Shown one piece after another: positions 24,588 to 25,164 of a stretch of DNA of 25,164 nucleotides. Where the stretch lies: NCBI RefSeq assembly GCF_042427745.1, contig NZ_JBHMFA010000031.1; one strand, given 5' to 3'. This DNA comes from Algibacter miyuki. GTDB lineage: Bacteria; Bacteroidota; Bacteroidia; Flavobacteriales; Flavobacteriaceae. Position 1 is the stretch's first letter, and each line of letters starts with the position of its first letter. The position numbers were made by a program, and so were the translations under genes. The notes under the pieces are model-generated. The model ran no database searches. It was not told the DNA's origin and worked only from the letters and a program-made list of their open reading frames with translations.

Positions 24588-25068
24588 TATTAACCCAGAT
24601 GAGTACGACAAAATAATGTCGGTAATAAGTAAAGAGTATATTGAAAATAAAGATTTTGAATACGTGCAAAATTTTTATAATCAGATGTTGGAAAACCCAA
24701 CTAAATATGAAAACAAAGTAATATTGATTATACAAGGTTACGATGATGATCCAAGAGAATTATTTGAAATAAAAGAGGTAAGAGAATATTTTTCAACTTT
24801 AGATAAGTTGTTTCCATATTGGTTTTACTTCATTTATAGAAAAATTGAAGAAGGATACTCATCCCTAAAATTAATTATGCTCTTGTTAGTTCCTTGCGAA
24901 GTAATTAATCTAAACAATGGAAAGAAAAGTATTGAATATGATTTAGAAGAATATGCCAAGTTTATAGAAATTCATTTTCATTACTTTAATGAATTAACCG
25001 ATAAACTAAATATGACGATCCAAGAGAATGAAAGAATTTGTTCTGAAATACATAAAAATTACAATTAA
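24571..25068 (+). CDS. Unknown 165-residue partner protein, cassette 9 gene 2
   Basis: The start ATG lies within the previous gene (17-bp overlap, different frame), so the two are coupled and probably functional partners. Features: an N-terminal helix region, a distinctive IQGYDDDPRELFEIKEVREYF segment (54-74), a following aromatic run (LFPYWFYFIYRKIEEGYSSLKLIMLLLVP), and an acidic C-terminal helix. It is soluble with one hydrophobic patch. I do not recognise a family with confidence. Size and coupling would suit a regulator or inhibitor of the putative nuclease, which is inference only. Its stop is 7 bp before the left box of the ninth site. Confidence 0.75.
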   Translation: MKDTDNINPDEYDKIMSVISKEYIENKDFEYVQNFYNQMLENPTKYENKVILIIQGYDDDPRELFEIKEVREYFSTLDKLFPYWFYFIYRKIEEGYSSLKLIMLLLVPCEVINLNNGKKSIEYDLEEYAKFIEIHFHYFNELTDKLNMTIQENERICSEIHKNYN

Positions 25069-25075
25069 CAAAAAA

Positions 25076-25164
25076 CTGCATACAACAAAGAACTGAGGTA
25101 AAAAACAACATTTTTCTTCATTAAATTTAGGTACTATTATATTGGGCTTACAAAATCAAGCCAT
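25076..25164 (+). repeat. attC-like site 9, left end only
   Basis: CTGCATACAAC (25076-25086) matches the complement of GTTGTATGCAA opening cassette 9 at 10 of 11 positions, so the outer left box is present. It is followed by AAAGAACTGAGG rather than ACCGTRTATAA: the inner left box of the other sites is absent. No GTT right box with a CAAAC-type spacer is seen before the window ends. The site may be of another subtype, or cut short by a deletion that ends the array. Nothing else is seen in 25087-25164. Confidence 0.5.

Larger units (their letters stand above)
7864..25164 (+). mobile_element. Integron-like cassette array with its recombinase (continues past right edge)
   Basis: A tyrosine recombinase, an adjacent attI-like site and nine cassettes in one orientation. 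Taking cleavage as G^TT, the cassettes are 9506-10388, 10389-11047, 11048-13087, 13088-18863, 18864-19895, 19896-20743, 20744-22233, 22234-22965 and 22966 onward. Each holds one to three genes and ends in an attC-like site. The first 8-13 bases of each cassette are the reverse complement of the left box of its own end site, for example TTGTGGGTA with TACCCACAA in cassette 1. This is the expected result of inserting circular cassettes. The array lies on the inner side of a tRNA-Met fragment and so probably inside a larger island. The last site is incomplete within view, so the array length is unknown. Confidence 0.85.

Noticed and set aside
10195..25086. CRISPR array or REP-type dispersed repeats as an explanation for the junction repeats
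   Set aside because: Units are far apart (0.7-5.8 kb), contain genes, have diverging centres, and their outer boxes match each cassette's own start. Neither CRISPR nor REP elements predict this.

Overview
The window comes from an AT-rich Bacteroidota genome, most likely a marine member of the Flavobacteriia. This rests on the low G+C, the giant repeat-built secreted protein of the type IX secretion kind, TAnnTTTG-like promoter elements, and the poor use of Shine-Dalgarno sequences. No ribosomal or housekeeping gene is present to fix the genus.

Layout. (1) Positions 1-5769 on the minus strand hold the first 1923 codons of one enormous cell-surface/adhesin gene: a signal peptide, about a dozen Ig/PKD-like modules, then at least four DUF11 modules. 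It runs off the left edge. (2) Positions 5770-7635 are gene-poor. They contain two families of degenerate tandem repeats, one of which repeats the start of the adhesin gene. (3) Positions 7636-7820 hold a terminator, the 3' half of an initiator-type tRNA-Met(CAU) and short direct repeats, which look like the end of an island integrated at a tRNA gene. (4) Positions 7864-9460 hold a small zinc-finger gene (minus) and a tyrosine recombinase gene (plus), separated by a strong nested palindrome. (5) From 9475 to the right edge there is an integron-like array: one attI-like site and nine consecutive cassettes, all with genes on the plus strand. They are separated by eight complete attC-like sites, and a ninth begins at 25076.

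The array is the main discovery. Each junction has an outer YAAC...GTT pair, an inner GTRTATAA...ATRYAC pair, asymmetric spacers (usually 3 nt left, 6 nt right) and a foldable centre. Each cassette starts with bases that are the reverse complement of the left end of its OWN terminal site, over 8 to 13 bases, while neighbouring cassettes differ. That is the footprint of circular cassettes inserted at G^TT, as in true integrons. Yet the recombinase lacks the extra segment of canonical IntI, has an additional N-terminal domain of about 95 residues, and points the same way as the cassettes.

The cargo looks largely like defence or conflict functions: an OLD-like ATPase-TOPRIM nuclease, a complete Eco57I-like restriction-modification operon with its own controller gene in one 5.8-kb cassette, a PLD-like nuclease with a winged-helix-like tail, a HEPN-like RX4H protein, a putative PD-(D/E)XK nuclease with a partner gene, a secreted protein and several unknowns. 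A TAnnTTTG promoter element ends exactly on the G of the attI cleavage point, so the first cassette may always be placed just behind a promoter.
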